64,000 nucleotides of DNA. Source: Odobenus rosmarus divergens. Lineage: Eukaryota > Chordata > Mammalia > Carnivora > Odobenidae. Both the position numbers and the translations under genes were made by a program. A model generated the notes under the pieces. It saw nothing but the letters and a program-made list of their open reading frames with translations. It searched no databases and was not told the origin of the DNA. The stretch covers positions 806,001 through 870,000 of the forward strand of contig NW_004451517.1 in the NCBI RefSeq assembly GCF_000321225.1. Direction: 5' to 3'. Below, piece after piece: positions 21,701 through 32,595 of this stretch. Positions within the stretch are counted from its first letter, which is position 1. The number at the start of each line of letters is the position of its first letter.

Positions 21701-22620
21701 GCCAAGGGCTTGCCTGTCGAGACAGGCACTTTTGGAAAATTGCTTTTGACATCTATTCACTTGTTTGGGCTCTGGCCGACCTCCCACTATCAGTGCTCAG
21801 TGACCTCTGACATGAACTTGTCGACAAAGGTCACACCAAATCAAAATGCCATTCCACAGGATTCTTTTCAGCAGCAGGTACTCACAGACCTAGATGTTTT
21901 CTCAAATGTCAAAAGCCTGAAAAAGAAGATGCTAAAGCTGACCAGAAAGATTTGGGAAGACAAGAAAAACTGTTTCCGTGACCAAAGGATTTAAATCAGA
22001 AAACAAGAACAAAGGAAAACATGGGTGAAAAACAGACTTAATGAGGAACATTCACTTCTGTAAAAAATAAATAAATAAATAAAAATTTAAAAAAAAAATC
22101 TGCCCTTACAAAAATCAAGATGCTTATATACAGTAGTGTGGGAGTAAAACAAAGCCATGTGCTTCTCAGATGAACCATTTGCAGGGCACGGTGGGGAGGG
22201 AAAAGGGGGGGGTGGGGGGAGGGAAGGTCAGAGGAACAGATGAGGGTTTTATAAGGGTCAGGTTTTCACTGTCTCTGAAGTGGAGAAGAACTGAATTGGA
22301 GCTTTTATTTATAAGCACAGATTTTCATGGGTGAAGTCCCCGAGAGGGAGTCATACAGGAATAAGTCTCTTCTCTATTGTAATGTGCACAGCAACATTTC
22401 TGAGCTATAAAAATTACTCTGAATTCTTTACTCTCACATTCCAGATGTTCTCGGGAAGCCAGTGAATATCCTAAAGTGACTATAAATACATTTAGATATA
22501 CATAAAATGGGGGAAAAAAAGAAAAGAATCAAAATTGGAGAAAAAACCAGGTGAGAGAAGGAACACCAACAGGGCGGGTCATTGTCTAGGGTGAAACAGC
22601 GCGGAAGTGGAGAGGTGGGG
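21701..22620. other. Unassigned A-rich stretch with a lysine-rich frame and a SINE-tail-like run
   Basis: A 94-codon plus frame at 21710-21994 has a lysine-rich end. I do not recognise it, and the A-rich base composition explains the lysines. At 22055-22099 (AAATAAATAAATAAATAAAA) is a tail-like run without a SINE body. About 22205-22223 is a G-rich run of quadruplex type. Confidence 0.4.
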
Positions 22621-22805
22621 CTTAGACAGACCTGGGTGTAAACCGTGGATCTTCATTTCTGAGCTGTGTGACTCTGGGCAGGTCGCCCCACCTCTCTGAA
22701 CCTCGTTTTGCGCATCTGGAAAATGGGCATAATCACAGGAGCTATGTTATAAGAGGTTTGAGGATGAAAGGAGATAATGTTAGCTATTACTTTTACTGCC
22801 TCCAG
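22620..22805 (+). repeat. MIR, plus strand
   Basis: TGAGCTGTGTGACTCTGGGC, CACCTCTCTGAACCTCGTTT, GCATCTGGAAAATGGGCATA and GATAATGTTAGCTATTAC. Well preserved. Confidence 0.88.
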
Positions 22806-23725
22806 GTACTATTTTTAGACATTTACCTTTTCCTCTCCTGGTTCTCCTGCCCCTGGTGCCTCTGTGCTCCTTTGTCCCAGAGGAGTGAGGTAGGGAGGAG
22901 GGAAGAAGGGTCTTACAAGTCTTTCTGGCTTTTGTTTTCCAAAGGCAAAGGAGAACTGAGAGAGATTGAAGGGTAGCTGAAAGGGAGGGAGAAGAGGCTT
23001 TGTGGGTAAAGACAAACCATGTTTGAAAAGCAGGGAAGACAGTGCTCCCCACCCAAGGCCAGGCTCACCCTGCTCTCTGGGTGCTGCTGGAGATGAGAGG
23101 ACTGGCCCCGAGGCAGGGCTGGCAGATGAGGCCATCAGCATCCTCGCAAAAAAGTCACACCTCCAAGCCAGCCATGGAAGCTGAAGAGACCGGAGCTCAA
23201 GGGTGCCCTGCAGACAGGGATGCTGATATCTCCATGGCAACCGGTGTACACGAATCCCTGAGGACTGTGTGTCCCGGGGCACATCCCCGATGATGGGGAT
23301 TCCAGGTAACATGGCATGTTTTCTCTACTAGCCCTGAGAAATGGCACTCAGAGTAAAAAATAAATAAATAAATAAAAAGTTTAACGCAAGAAGACGAAAG
23401 CAGTGATTTCTCTCACATACCACTGCCTGTGGACTGAAATCCTTGCCTGTACTTGTTCCCAAGCAGCTGCTGAGCACCTCCTGTGCGTCAACCACCAGCG
23501 TTCGGTGGGCAAGATGCAGGGAGTGCGTGGGTCTGTGGCGGGGAGCCTCTGCCCTGGGAAGGCTTGGGGTCTAGTGTGAGGTCCCAGCCCTCACTGGGCT
23601 TCTCAATCCCTCGGAGAGCATTGGGAAAGCACCGCTCAGAGGTTCTAACTGCACTGAAAGACAGTGGGGTCCAGGCAGTGGTTCAGCTTGAAAATCTCCC
23701 TGGGGGTTCTACTGTGTGGCTGGGG
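22806..23725. other. Unassigned GC-rich stretch
   Basis: No gene recognised. A minus-strand 165-codon frame (22815-23312) faces plus frames and lacks domains. CTCCATGGCAACCGG at about 23231 resembles an RFX half-site. The run at 23354-23380 (AAATAAATAAATAAATAAAA) is tail-like without a SINE body. Confidence 0.4.
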
Positions 23726-23945
23726 TTGAGACCCATTGGTCTTGTGGGAGAGACAGGGAGACAGAATTTGCAGGGCAGGGGATGTTGGGGGAGGCCTGGC
23801 CCAGCCTGGGGGTATCAGGGAAGGCCTTTTCAGGGACTGGCTTGGCAACAAAAGATGAGTAAAAATTAACCAGAGAAGTGAGAGTGAAATTCCAAGCAGA
23901 GGAGATGGAAGGAGCAGAGGAACAGAAGTGAGTAAAAGTATTTGG
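23725..23945 (-). repeat. L2, minus strand
   Basis: TATCAGGGAAGGCCTTTTCA, then AAGCAGAGGAGATGGAAGGA and GCAGAGGAACAGAAGTGAGT match antisense L2 order, with marked divergence. Confidence 0.6.
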
Positions 23946-25080
23946 GGGGTACCACCCGCTTATAAGGCTGGGGCTAAGGGTGAAAACGGGTCTGCGAAAG
24001 AGGAAACCCGGCTGGTTGAGGTCAGCTCCTCGGTGTCCTGCCCCCCCCCAGTCGAGTAGCCAAGGTCCCCCCTAGCAGGCTTTGAGTTATCCCAAAGAGA
24101 GACATCACATAAAATTCCAATTCTAGAAAGATTGTTCCTGCCTCTGCACCAGCCTGCGTGTCTCTAGAGATGAGTTAACAGAGGTGAGTGAGGGCCTTGC
24201 CGAGCCTCCAAGATCAGGCTGAGCCTCTGCTCTTGCAAAATAAATGGTTTTGGTGCTGAGAACTTTGGGATACACCTGCTGAGCAGGCAGCAAAGAATTT
24301 AGCCCCTAACTGCCCAGAGCGAGGATTATTTGGCTTCATGGGGGCTTTTTAATGACACAAGCCAGCTCCCATTCCCACAGCTGTTTCTGCTTTGCACCCC
24401 AACAGGGATGTGGGAGAAGGACAGTGCCCCCCACCATCCCTCCTGGGGGCAGGTGTCAGGGAAGCCAGACATCCCCAGCTCCACTGTGCACCCCAGGAAG
24501 ATGGCTGGGAGACCCTGAGCCCGCTCATCTCCCAGGGACCGGGAAAGATCATCTCAAGGGCTCTGGGCCGGTTCCCACTTTCTGAGAACATGACATGCTT
24601 GAAACCTCCCCGTTGCATCAAAGATTCTTATTGACTCCTTCCCAAGCCCTTATTCCACGGTGTATCTAGCAGTCCGAGTTTGCCCAGACCACATTGAGTG
24701 GAGAAGGGAGAAGACCACACAGGGTCTCCTCAGCGCCAAAGAAATCTTCCCCTGCTGTGCCTCAAAGATCGGGGTGCAAGTGTGGGGGGCAGGGTGCTGG
24801 CATCTGGTGCCATCAGCCCCGCCATATCCACCAGCACCCACATCGGTCAGCAACTTGTCACGCCAACCCCCACGTGGGCTCTGGAACCTCAGGAAAGAGG
24901 TCCTCCAAGGGCACAGACACCATCTATTACGGTCCCGAATTAAAAACCAGGGGCTGGGTCTTCCAGAGCCCCACCTCCTGGCCTGGACGCCCCATTTTCT
25001 TTCCAGCTGGGGCAAGCTGATGCGTGGCCATCCGTAGACTTCAGACAAAGAGGAATTCTTGCTCACCAATGTGAGCAGAT
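23946..25080. other. Unassigned GC-rich stretch
   Basis: No gene. The 188-codon minus frame at 24650-25216 overlaps three plus frames of over 80 codons and shows no domain or splice-like structure. Confidence 0.45.
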
Positions 25081-25760
25081 ACCATGTCTGGCATTTCCCC
25101 TTCACATCAAGTGAGGATTTGCCTAGTGCGCCTTCCTCCCCTCCCCCGCCCCCCTCTGCCGCTGATTTTAATGGCTCTTGACAGTTATTTGTATAATTTG
25201 AGTTATGTGGCATCACAGAGATCTTTCTCCCAGGGAAGATTACACGAAACTGTTTTGACAGCTCTCACCAAAGGGGCAGCATTTAATATATAACAGCTCA
25301 TAAAACAAAACCGGGATCCGAGAATACCTTTTGCTGTTAGTCACAATGATGTCACCTTAAGGTCTAAGAGGGGGGGAAAAAAAAAAAGGCAGAATGTGCT
25401 CTTTGTGCTGTGACATCTCTGAGAGAAACCGGGTAGTTGAGCGGGTGTATTTCGTACATGACATTGAGAGCCCTTCCCCTTCTGCACAGGTAACTGGAAA
25501 CTCTGGGACTCAAATGCCCACAGTTTGAAAGATGAAGGTAAAGTGTCCAGAGTTGACTCCAAGCCTCAAAACGTTTCCTTTTTTCCTTCTTCTCCGTTTG
25601 AGGAGGAATTGTTAGATCTCTAAATCAGTCACCCTCTCCGTTTGAAATCCTGTTTGAAAACATTCATTACCCCGGAGGCCTGTTATTCACATATGTGCCT
25701 GTGAAATTTAAGTTTGCAACCCTGTTGTTTCAATCAGGGAGCATTTTCAAACAGAGTTTC
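25081..25760. other. Repeat-poor stretch, candidate conserved non-coding DNA
   Basis: Two blocks, about 25150-25340 (TTTTAATGGCTCTTGACAGT, ACTGTTTTGACAGCTCTCAC) and about 25580-25745, lack recognisable transposons and carry TGACAG (TALE-homeodomain type) and AT-rich cores. Suggestive only. Confidence 0.25.
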
Positions 25761-26510
25761 TGCAAAAAAAAAAGAGCATTTGGGAGACAAAGGTGGACCT
25801 AGACCTTTCTGGAAGGGGAACCCCAGGGGTAGGGGGTGTGGTCGAGGAAGGCCAGGTGCCTTTATTCTAATAAGTGAACCCTGCTGCCTCTCAATCCTCC
25901 CTGGCCCCAAAACCTCAAGCAAAAACATCTCCAAAGTGGAAGGGGCTTCATCCTCACAGGGCTGGAAGCTCATCCTGCAAATTTTGCAAGCTCAGGATAA
26001 GAGCAGTTAACTCACTACTAGAAGCCCAGAAGCCAGAAGGAAGCTTCTCGTTGGGAATCTGGGAAGGACTCTCTTCCATCTTCATGTGGATAACATGGTT
26101 TGGCCACGGAGGGACCATGGCCCTTGTCTGCAAGGCCTGTCTGGCTGAGGCGGCAGGGCTCTTGGAAATCCCACTTTTCCAAACCATGAAAGCTACACAG
26201 TTCCCACAGAGCCTGAGAAACAGGGCCATTTGTCCAGGGGGCAGGATGGGGGCCGGAGGGGAGGAGATCCTGCCCTACGGAAAAGAGTGAGCAGTTTCTT
26301 AAATCCAGCAGTTGGGAAGGTGGGGAGGGGCGAATTGTCCATCCCTGTCTTGTGCGTACTGCAAAGTTGCCATGAATCGGGACACGGTACAGACTGGGCT
26401 TTACGTGGACAAATCTCGGGAATCTCCGATTTGGGGTTCACAGGCCCCCTCCCCTCTCCCACCACTGCAGACCATAAAAACGTCACTCCCTGAAGCAATA
26501 GATGTGGGCC
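25761..26510. other. Unassigned non-coding stretch
   Basis: No gene or named repeat. Frames of 90-140 codons on both strands reflect GC content. Confidence 0.45.
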
Positions 26511-26516
26511 ATGAGC

Positions 26517-26620
26517 GGCCACGCTCATCAAAAAATGCCCTGAAAACGATTGCTGCCCTGAATTATCAGGATGGGGGGTGGGACATGCTCCTGATTAGAA
26601 GACACCACAGCCTGGGTCTG
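26517..26620 (+). repeat. 104-bp unassigned element, copy A
   Basis: Aligns to 28221-28326 with about 94% identity (a handful of substitutions and two one- to two-base indels). It contains the hairpin-capable segment CCTGAATTATCAGG at 26557-26570 and CTCCTGATTAGAAGACACC. Sequence outside these limits shows no similarity between the two copies. I do not recognise a transposon family. Confidence 0.9.
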
Positions 26621-26739
26621 CTTTTTTAAAGAAGAGAACAATGTCTGCATGATCTGATCGTGGTCACGGGGAAAATATTAAAGGCAGAAGTTGGTAAGAC
26701 TGAATCGAGGTGAATGTGAACAACGTCTTAATTCCCCTT

Positions 26740-26957
26740 CATTCATTCATTTAAGAAATGTGTGTTAAGCTCCTCCCAGGTGCCAAGATCTCAAGTCTGA
26801 AGACACCACCTTTAGCTGCAAAATAAATCCCTCTTCTGATCTTGCATTCTAGGAGTCAATAATAGACAAATAAATATATAATATCATGTTGGGGAGTGGT
26901 CCCCATGTTGGGGAGTGGCTTCTTGATAAAAATACAGCAGTCAGAAAGGGATGGGTG
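26740..26957 (-). repeat. L2, minus strand, left part
   Basis: TTCATTCATTCATTTAAGAA, AGCTCCTCCCAGGTGCCAAG and AATAGACAAATAAATATATA give the reverse-complement L2 3' end. It continues after a SINE at 27161. A 15-bp local tandem, CATGTTGGGGAGTGG, occurs twice (26885 and 26904). Confidence 0.8.
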
Positions 26958-27160
26958 GGGGGCGCCTGGGTGGCTCAGTCGTTAAGCGGCTGCCTTCGGC
27001 TCAGGTCATGATCCCGGGGTCCTGGAATCGAACCCCACATCGGGCTCCCTGCTCCGCGGGAAGCCTGCTTCTCCCTCTCCCACTCCCCCTGCTTGTGTTC
27101 CCTCTCTCGCTATGTTTCTCTCTGCCAAATAAATAAATAACATCTTAAAAGAAAAAAAAA
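26958..27160 (+). mobile_element. Can-SINE, plus strand, inserted in L2
   Basis: Head GGCGCCTGGGTGGCTCAGTC, body CATCGGGCTCCCTGCTCCGC, tail AAATAAATAAATAACATCTT. Target-site duplication AGAAAGGGATGGG at 26943-26955 and 27161-27173. It splits an L2. Confidence 0.96.
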
Positions 27161-27420
27161 AGAAAGGGATGGGGGGCTACTTTAGATAAGCCTGGGAGGG
27201 AAGGCCTCCCCGAGTCTTGAAGGAGGTGAGGGAGGGGACCTGCTTTGATCTGGGAGGCAAGTGCTCCAGGCAGGGGCACAGTAAGTCCAAAGGCCCTGGG
27301 GTGGGAGTGTGCCTGCCTCGCTGGAGGAACAGCAAGAGGCTAGTGTGTCTGGGACAGAGTGAGTGAGGGAGAGCAAGTGGGAGATGTGGGCAGGGAGAGC
27401 CAGGGCCCGACTGCACTCAC
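27161..27420 (-). repeat. L2, minus strand, right part
   Basis: GGGCTACTTTAGATAAGCCT, AAGTGCTCCAGGCAGGGGCA, AAGTCCAAAGGCCCTGGGGT and GGAACAGCAAGAGGCTAGTG are antisense L2 blocks in the correct order. Together with 26740-26957 this is one L2. Confidence 0.85.
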
Positions 27421-28135
27421 CACAGGGCCTAGTTCACCTGGCGAGGCCCCCAAACTCGAGTGGCGCTTTGGCAGAGGAGTTTGGTAGATGTGATTCGCAT
27501 TCATAACTGTCAGTACGGGAGACTGTCCTAGATGGTTCGGGTGGGCCTGGTACGAGCAGAAGCTGGGGATCCCTGGTGAAGACGAAATTCTACCTGCGAG
27601 CTGCAACCTCAGCCCGTGCCTGGGGTTTCCACCTCTTTCCGACAGCCCGCCCACAGATTCCAGACCTGCAGAGCCAGCCCCACCGGCGCCCACGCCAGCT
27701 CCTTGCCACGGGTCTTTATTATATCCCTTATGCTGGTCCCGTTTCTTTTGCTGGACCTTCTTACTGGTTCTGCATCCCCGGTTGAACCCTGGCCGAGATG
27801 GCAGCCTGGTAAGTGCAATCAGACTCTCAGATACGTGCCTGTGTGGGCCCTGACCAACCTCTGCTCCCGCCTGCCTCCCTCCCTTAGACCCCTGGGAGCT
27901 TTGGCTGCAAACAGCCATCACTTGCTCCCCAACATCCTTTTTCATGGCGACAAGGTATGTGTTCAGGCTCTTCTCTGCCTAACTTGCCCCCACCCCCCTC
28001 ACTGCTGACACCCAGCCGCCCTCCGGCTCCGCCCAGACAAACCTACCCGCCAGCGCTGGACTTCTTTGCTCCTTACCCAGCTGCCAGGGATGCTGCTCCT
28101 CCTGTTTGCCCCTCTAGATCTAGTCCACTGATTCT
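27421..28135. other. Unassigned GC-rich stretch
   Basis: The longest frame in the window (201 codons, minus, 27340-27945) begins here and runs into L2 sequence, so it is not a gene. No other signal. Confidence 0.5.
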
Positions 28136-28139
28136 AGAA

Positions 28140-28215
28140 CCTCCTGCCTCAGCACTTGTACTGACCCGGAAGCTCTTTGAGGACAGCATTTCCGATGGGT
28201 CCCAGGAGCATCACC
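28140..28215 (+). repeat. L2-like fragment, plus strand
   Basis: CCTCCTGCCTCAGCACTTGT and GAAGCTCTTTGAGGACAGCA resemble the L2 region before the 3' terminus. It ends where copy B of the duplicated element begins. Confidence 0.45.
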
Positions 28216-28220
28216 CAGCC

Positions 28221-28326
28221 GGCCATGCTCACCAAAAAGTGCCCTGAAAACGATTGCTGCCCTGAATTATCAGGATGGGGGTACGGGACATGCCTCCTGA
28301 TTAGAAGACACCGCAGCCTGGGTCTG
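28221..28326 (+). repeat. 106-bp unassigned element, copy B
   Basis: Second copy of 26517-26620 in the same orientation, 1.7 kb away. The CCTGAATTATCAGG segment lies at 28261-28274. The reading frames of the two copies are shifted relative to each other by indels, so the element is not being kept as protein. Confidence 0.9.
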
Positions 28327-28798
28327 GTCGGTGACGGTCCTGATGGCTTTATTCCCTGAAGCGGCGGCTTTGCAGTACCAGGAGGAGCGGATAGGGCTCC
28401 AGGTCCCCTCCGGTTTCCTCATCTCTAAGACCAGGGTAACAGAGCCTACCTTGTGGGGGCGTCGTGGAGGCCGAGAAAGAAACCCTGTGAGCGAATGGAC
28501 AGAGATTCCCGAGTGCCACCACGTGGGGGGGAGATCCATCGTGGGACTGATGCCGCCGTGAGGCTGGGGGCCAGGCCCGAGTCTGGGGAGAATCGGCCAT
28601 GCCTGAGCCATGAGGGAGGGGCTCTGACCAGGGACCTGGTCCCATTAGCAACAGTGCTCACCACACAAAAGGACTGTCCCATCTTCCCAGGGTCACGCAG
28701 CGCCCCGGGGACCTTCTGACTGCCGGCTCCCGGTTTTAAAGACTCTCTTGAACCTTTGCTAGCGGTGATTGTGACAAGGCAGGCTAACTGCCTCATTG
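28327..28798. other. Unassigned GC-rich stretch
   Basis: No gene or named repeat recognised. Confidence 0.4.
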
Positions 28799-28799
28799 A

Positions 28800-29225
28800 A
28801 ATGTGTTCCTTTGACAAGTATTTATTAAGTGTCCACTCTGTGTATGTTCTACAGTTGGGGACACGCCAGTCCCCACACGACGAAGCATGAGGCAATCCCC
28901 ACTCTCTCGGAATTCCTGAGAAGTGAGCCAAGAACCGAATAAAGACATGACATATCTAATATGTCCAGGCTGATGGTCCTGTAGAGGCGAGGAGTGCTAG
29001 GGCGGGGGTGGGCTTCCTGTTGTTTGCGGGGTAGTCAGGGAAGACCCCTTTAAAGAGGTAACATTATAAGAAACGAAGGGAGCAAGCCATGTTTCTTCCG
29101 TGGGGCAGCCGGAACAAGTGCAAAGGCCCCGAGGCAGCAGCAGGCTGGACACGCTGGAGGAACAGCAAAGAGGGCGGTGTGGTAGAGCTCCAGAGCACGG
29201 GGAATGAGGGCACTTGTGGCGGGCA
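28800..29225 (-). repeat. L2, minus strand
   Basis: GACAAGTATTTATTAAGTGT, GTAGTCAGGGAAGACCCCTT, AACAAGTGCAAAGGCCCCGA and GGAACAGCAAAGAGGGCGGT are antisense L2 blocks in order over about 420 bp. Confidence 0.85.
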
Positions 29226-29469
29226 GGGACTATGGCGTTCCCTCTGAGTGCAGTGGTGCAGTGGGAGCCCTGGCGGGATTATGGGCGTGTGGCGTTCTTC
29301 ATGGTCCGCTTCTAGCCTGTCCCCTCCCACCATGGGTCTCCTGAGCCACTTAGCTCCCAAGAGCTCGACTTCTCCCCCTCCTCCAAACACCCCATCTTAT
29401 CAGAGCAGATGCAGACACAGACCCTGCACTGGCTGCTAATCCTCATCAGCCGGGAAGCAGAAGATCTTT

Positions 29470-29620
29470 TTTTATTTTTTTAAGATTTTACTTATTTTTG
29501 AGAGAGAGAGAGTGCAAGCGAGCATGAGCAGGGGTGAGGAGGGGCAGAGAGGGAAGCAGACTCCCCGCTGAGCAGGGACCCACCCCACCCCCCACATGGA
29601 GCTTGATCCCTGGACCCAGG
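29470..29620 (-). mobile_element. Can-SINE, minus strand, lacking the head
   Basis: AGATTTTACTTATTTTTGAG through GCAGACTCCCCGCTGAGCAG to a TGATCCCTGGACCCAGG end. The CTGAGCCACCCAGG head is missing, so the copy is 5'-truncated. GAAGCAGAAGATCTT at 29455-29469 and GAAGCAGACGCTCTT at 29621-29635 probably form the target-site duplication. Confidence 0.88.
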
Positions 29621-29635
29621 AAGCAGACGCTCTTA

Positions 29636-30270
29636 AAAGCAGCCCACAAAGTCCGCATCATGATTTTCAAGGTGTTCCAGCTGCCATTTCCTTCATAAAG
29701 AACGGTTCAAGGCCAAAGCAGGCCTGTTCGTCGGTGCCCACACGCAGCTTTCCCTACAGCCCAACTGCCCCCCGCAGCCAAGCCCGCTGTGAGAGCCCTG
29801 TGCCGTTTTCCTCTGCTTGCCTCGGAGCCCGCCCGGGTGAGAACATGACATACCGACAGAGCTCGGCAGTGCCTCCTCGGCTCAGCAAGCCGCAGCGGCC
29901 AAGCAGAGGTGTGTGCGAAAGGGAGGGCTCGAGGCCCCTCTGCCGCCCGCCCCAGTGTGAAAAGAGCTGGGCATGGGGGGCAGGGCGTGGGGGAGAGACT
30001 GTGCCACAGTGACACCTTTCCCCGCCAGAGCTCTGACACTCATCCCTTGACAACAGAGAAACCCGGAGTGGCTGCCCCACCCCACCCCCCAGCCTAAAGG
30101 CAGCCATATTTGTGTCCACCTGGCTGTCAGGGCCTAGAGGAGTGGAAGACGAGAAAGCGATCTCAGCGGACCTCAGGGGATATAGAGGCCAGGGGCTGCA
30201 TGATCTTCAAGGGGAGATGGCATTCCACGTGACTTTACTTACCAAGGAAATCTCAGAGCGTCCATGCTGG
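29636..30270. other. Unassigned GC-rich stretch
   Basis: Moderate CpG content at 29750-30000 but no promoter layout or gene. Overlapping frames lie on both strands. Confidence 0.4.
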
Positions 30271-30279
30271 AAACGATGG

Positions 30280-30460
30280 AAGCCGGTGTTACTGAATCCA
30301 AGAATCTCAGACCACCAAAACCAGCCTTTTCATCTTATCGATGGGGAAACTGAGGCTCAGGTTGGGGAAGCAACCTCCTCCCATTGGGGAGCAGAGGCAA
30401 ACCAGAGCTTGGACCTAGAGCCTCGGGCCTCAGTATCAGGTTTAGAGATGCAAAGGAACT
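30280..30460 (-). repeat. MIR, minus strand
   Basis: TTATCGATGGGGAAACTGAG, GCTCAGGTTGGGGAAGCAAC and AGCTTGGACCTAGAGCCTCG are in reverse-complement MIR order. Confidence 0.75.
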
Positions 30461-30695
30461 GACTGAGAAGCCCCACCCCCAGCCCCCCAGCCCTCGTTCC
30501 CTGACACTCCACTCTGGAATTTAGAAGCTCACCCAGCTCAGCCCCAAGACCTTGCCCCCTGCCTCTCAGGGCCCAGGCCCACTGCAGGAGTGGAAAGGGG
30601 CAGGAAAGGAGAAAAGTGGGGGTGGACCAGTATTCCCATATTACAAAATGGGAATGGTCAGAGGCCCCACCGACACATAGAAGAACAAGAAACAA
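30461..30695. other. Unassigned short stretch
   Basis: GC-rich, with no feature seen. Confidence 0.4.
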
Positions 30696-30699
30696 GCTT

Positions 30700-30895
30700 G
30701 ATTATACATCCCCACTTACAAATCCTGGCTTCACCACTTAGGAGCTGTGTGACCTTGGTCATGTCACTTAACCTCTCTGTACTCTCATCTCCAAAACAGC
30801 AGTGTGTTTTCTGTTCGGCTTGGCGAGGAGGATTCATAGCAATGATTCTATAAAATATGTAACGCACAGAGTGAATGGGTAATGAAAGCAGCCGT
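30700..30895 (+). repeat. MIR, plus strand
   Basis: AATCCTGGCTTCACCACTTA, GGAGCTGTGTGACCTTGGTC and ACTTAACCTCTCTGTACTCT. Strong MIR core. Confidence 0.9.
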
Positions 30896-31645
30896 ATTAG
30901 TGTCCTTTCGTAATGAAAGTAAAACGGCTTTGAGAATTGCGGAGACGTTTTGAGGAAACGGTTTGGCCTCTGGAATCAGGTGGTCACAGATTCGAGTCCC
31001 AAGTGATACCATGCTGGAGTGCGCAGCATTTATGAGCGCCGGGAGAGCTGTCTCCCGCGAGGTTCAGTCTGGAAGGGTGACTATATAAACGTGATCTTGT
31101 GCTTGCACCTGACCGAGGCCTGCTCTTGAGCACAGGAAGGGTGTCTAGAGGCCCCCCCACCCCAGCTTTAGATCGGCAATTGTGGGGCCCCTGGTTTAGA
31201 GGTGTGTTTGCTCAGTGTTACCAGCTTGGGTCGCTTCAAAGGCAGCGTCAGCATAAGCCCCGGGAAACCCATCACCCGTGTCAGTGTGTGAACCAGGGTG
31301 CTGCCCCCACCCCCCTGCCTCCCTCCCGCTGGGCAAACCAAACACGGGCTGCCCCGGCTTCTGGCTTCTGCAGCGAGTGGCCCTTCCTACTGTCTCCTGC
31401 ATGTCACTGTGACTGAATGTCATCCACACTCTCCCGAGCAGTGGGGACCAAACTTACAGATGGGCCCCAGCCTCGCTCTGCGTGAGGATGCTCACCCCTC
31501 CCAGGTATCCTGAACCTGTTCACTCCCTCCGTGCATTTCTTCATCCAGAACACAGGTGACCATGGCTGCGTCAGGCTGTCTGGGCTTCCGAGGGGATGGA
31601 GCAGCTGACTTCAGTCCATTTGTGCCACCTCTTCACTGCCCCACG
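30896..31645. other. Unassigned stretch with a small MIR trace
   Basis: About 30960-31010 (TGGAATCAGGTGGTCACAGA) resembles the start of a MIR. The rest, to 31645, is unassigned with no gene. Confidence 0.4.
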
Positions 31646-31648
31646 GGC

Positions 31649-31860
31649 CGAGACCAGGGTGTCTCCACTGGGGCTGATGTGTCCCCCAAGGGGCATCAAG
31701 CAACGTCTGGAGACATTTTTGGTTGTCATACTGGGGGAGGAGGGTGCCACTGGCATCCAGTGGGGAGAGGCCACAGGGATGCCACTCACACCCTGTGATG
31801 CCCAGATCAGCCCCCACAGCACAGAGCGGCCCAGGATGCCTCTGGTACTGAGGTTGGGAA
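31649..31860 (+). mobile_element. MER20, plus strand
   Basis: GTCCCCCAAGGGGCATCAAG, CTGGAGACATTTTTGGTTGT, GCCACTGGCATCCAGTGGGG and a GTACTGAGGTTGGGAAGAC end. Well preserved. Confidence 0.9.
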
Positions 31861-31892
31861 GACAGGTTTAGCGGTTTAGGTAGAATCTTGCT

Positions 31893-32048
31893 CTCCCATG
31901 TATAGACTTCAGACTGGCAATGTTGGCATCCCCTTGGAACTTGTTATAAATGGAGAATCTCGGGTACCACCCAGACCCGCTGAATCAGAATTCACATTTT
32001 AATGAGCTCCCCAGGGGATCCACGCACATGTGAGAGTCTGAGAAAAAT
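31893..32048 (+). mobile_element. MER5-type (hAT-Charlie) element, plus strand
   Basis: GGAACTTGTTATAAATGGAG, ACCCGCTGAATCAGAATTCA and a TAATGAGCTCCCCAGGGGAT segment match MER5A order. Confidence 0.8.
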
Positions 32049-32099
32049 GGGTCTGGAGTGTTCAGCCTCTGAATCAAAATGTATGCCCGTCACTTCATG

Positions 32100-32275
32100 T
32101 CCCCAGGACCCTCACCTGACCTTCTGGGCGGGCATCAGAGTCCATCTTATGGCCTGAGAGGCTGAAGCTCAGAGACATCAAGGCACCTCCCCTAGGACAT
32201 ACAGCTGACAAGCAGCAAATCCAGCATCCTGACCCACTCCGTCCAGCTCTGCAACCTCCACTCTACCAGGGTCAA
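32100..32275 (-). repeat. MIR, minus strand
   Basis: GAGAGGCTGAAGCTCAGAGA, CTAGGACATACAGCTGACAA and CCTCCACTCTACC are in reverse-complement MIR order. Confidence 0.75.
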
Positions 32276-32324
32276 CCCCCATCTTTGCGCTAACATCCCT
32301 CACACCCCTAGCCGATTAGCTAAG

Positions 32325-32595
32325 GATCTCTGCAGGACCAAACAAAACATGGATATGATTTTAAAGCTCCCAGGTGATTCCAATGTGCAACCACATTTGG
32401 GAATCACTCCCAATACACTACCATTTCTAAAACTTACCTGATCACCAGAATCATCTTGAGCCCTTGTCAAAATGCAGATTCCCAGCTTGCTGTCCTAGTG
32501 GTTCTGAATCAGGGGGTCCAGGTCAAGGCCAGGGAATCTGTAATTTGTGGAAGCTTCCTCAGGAAAGTCTGATATCTGGCTAGAGCTGGGAGAGA
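32325..32595 (+). mobile_element. MER5-type fragments, plus strand (two pieces)
   Basis: A first piece (AAAGCTCCCAGGTGATTCCA, about 32365-32410) is a MER5 3' end. A second (about 32430-32595: ACCTGATCACCAGAATCATC, AATGCAGATTCCCAGCTTGC, GAATCTGTAATTTGTGG) is a MER5-like copy. They may be separate insertions. Confidence 0.65.

Noticed and set aside
24650..25216. 188-codon minus-strand frame
   Set aside because: Three plus-strand frames of 80-125 codons cover the same bases. Composition alone explains it, and no recognisable protein motif is present.
27340..27945. Longest open frame in the window (201 codons, minus strand)
   Set aside because: It extends into antisense L2 sequence, overlaps long frames on the plus strand, lies in GC-rich DNA and shows no domain.
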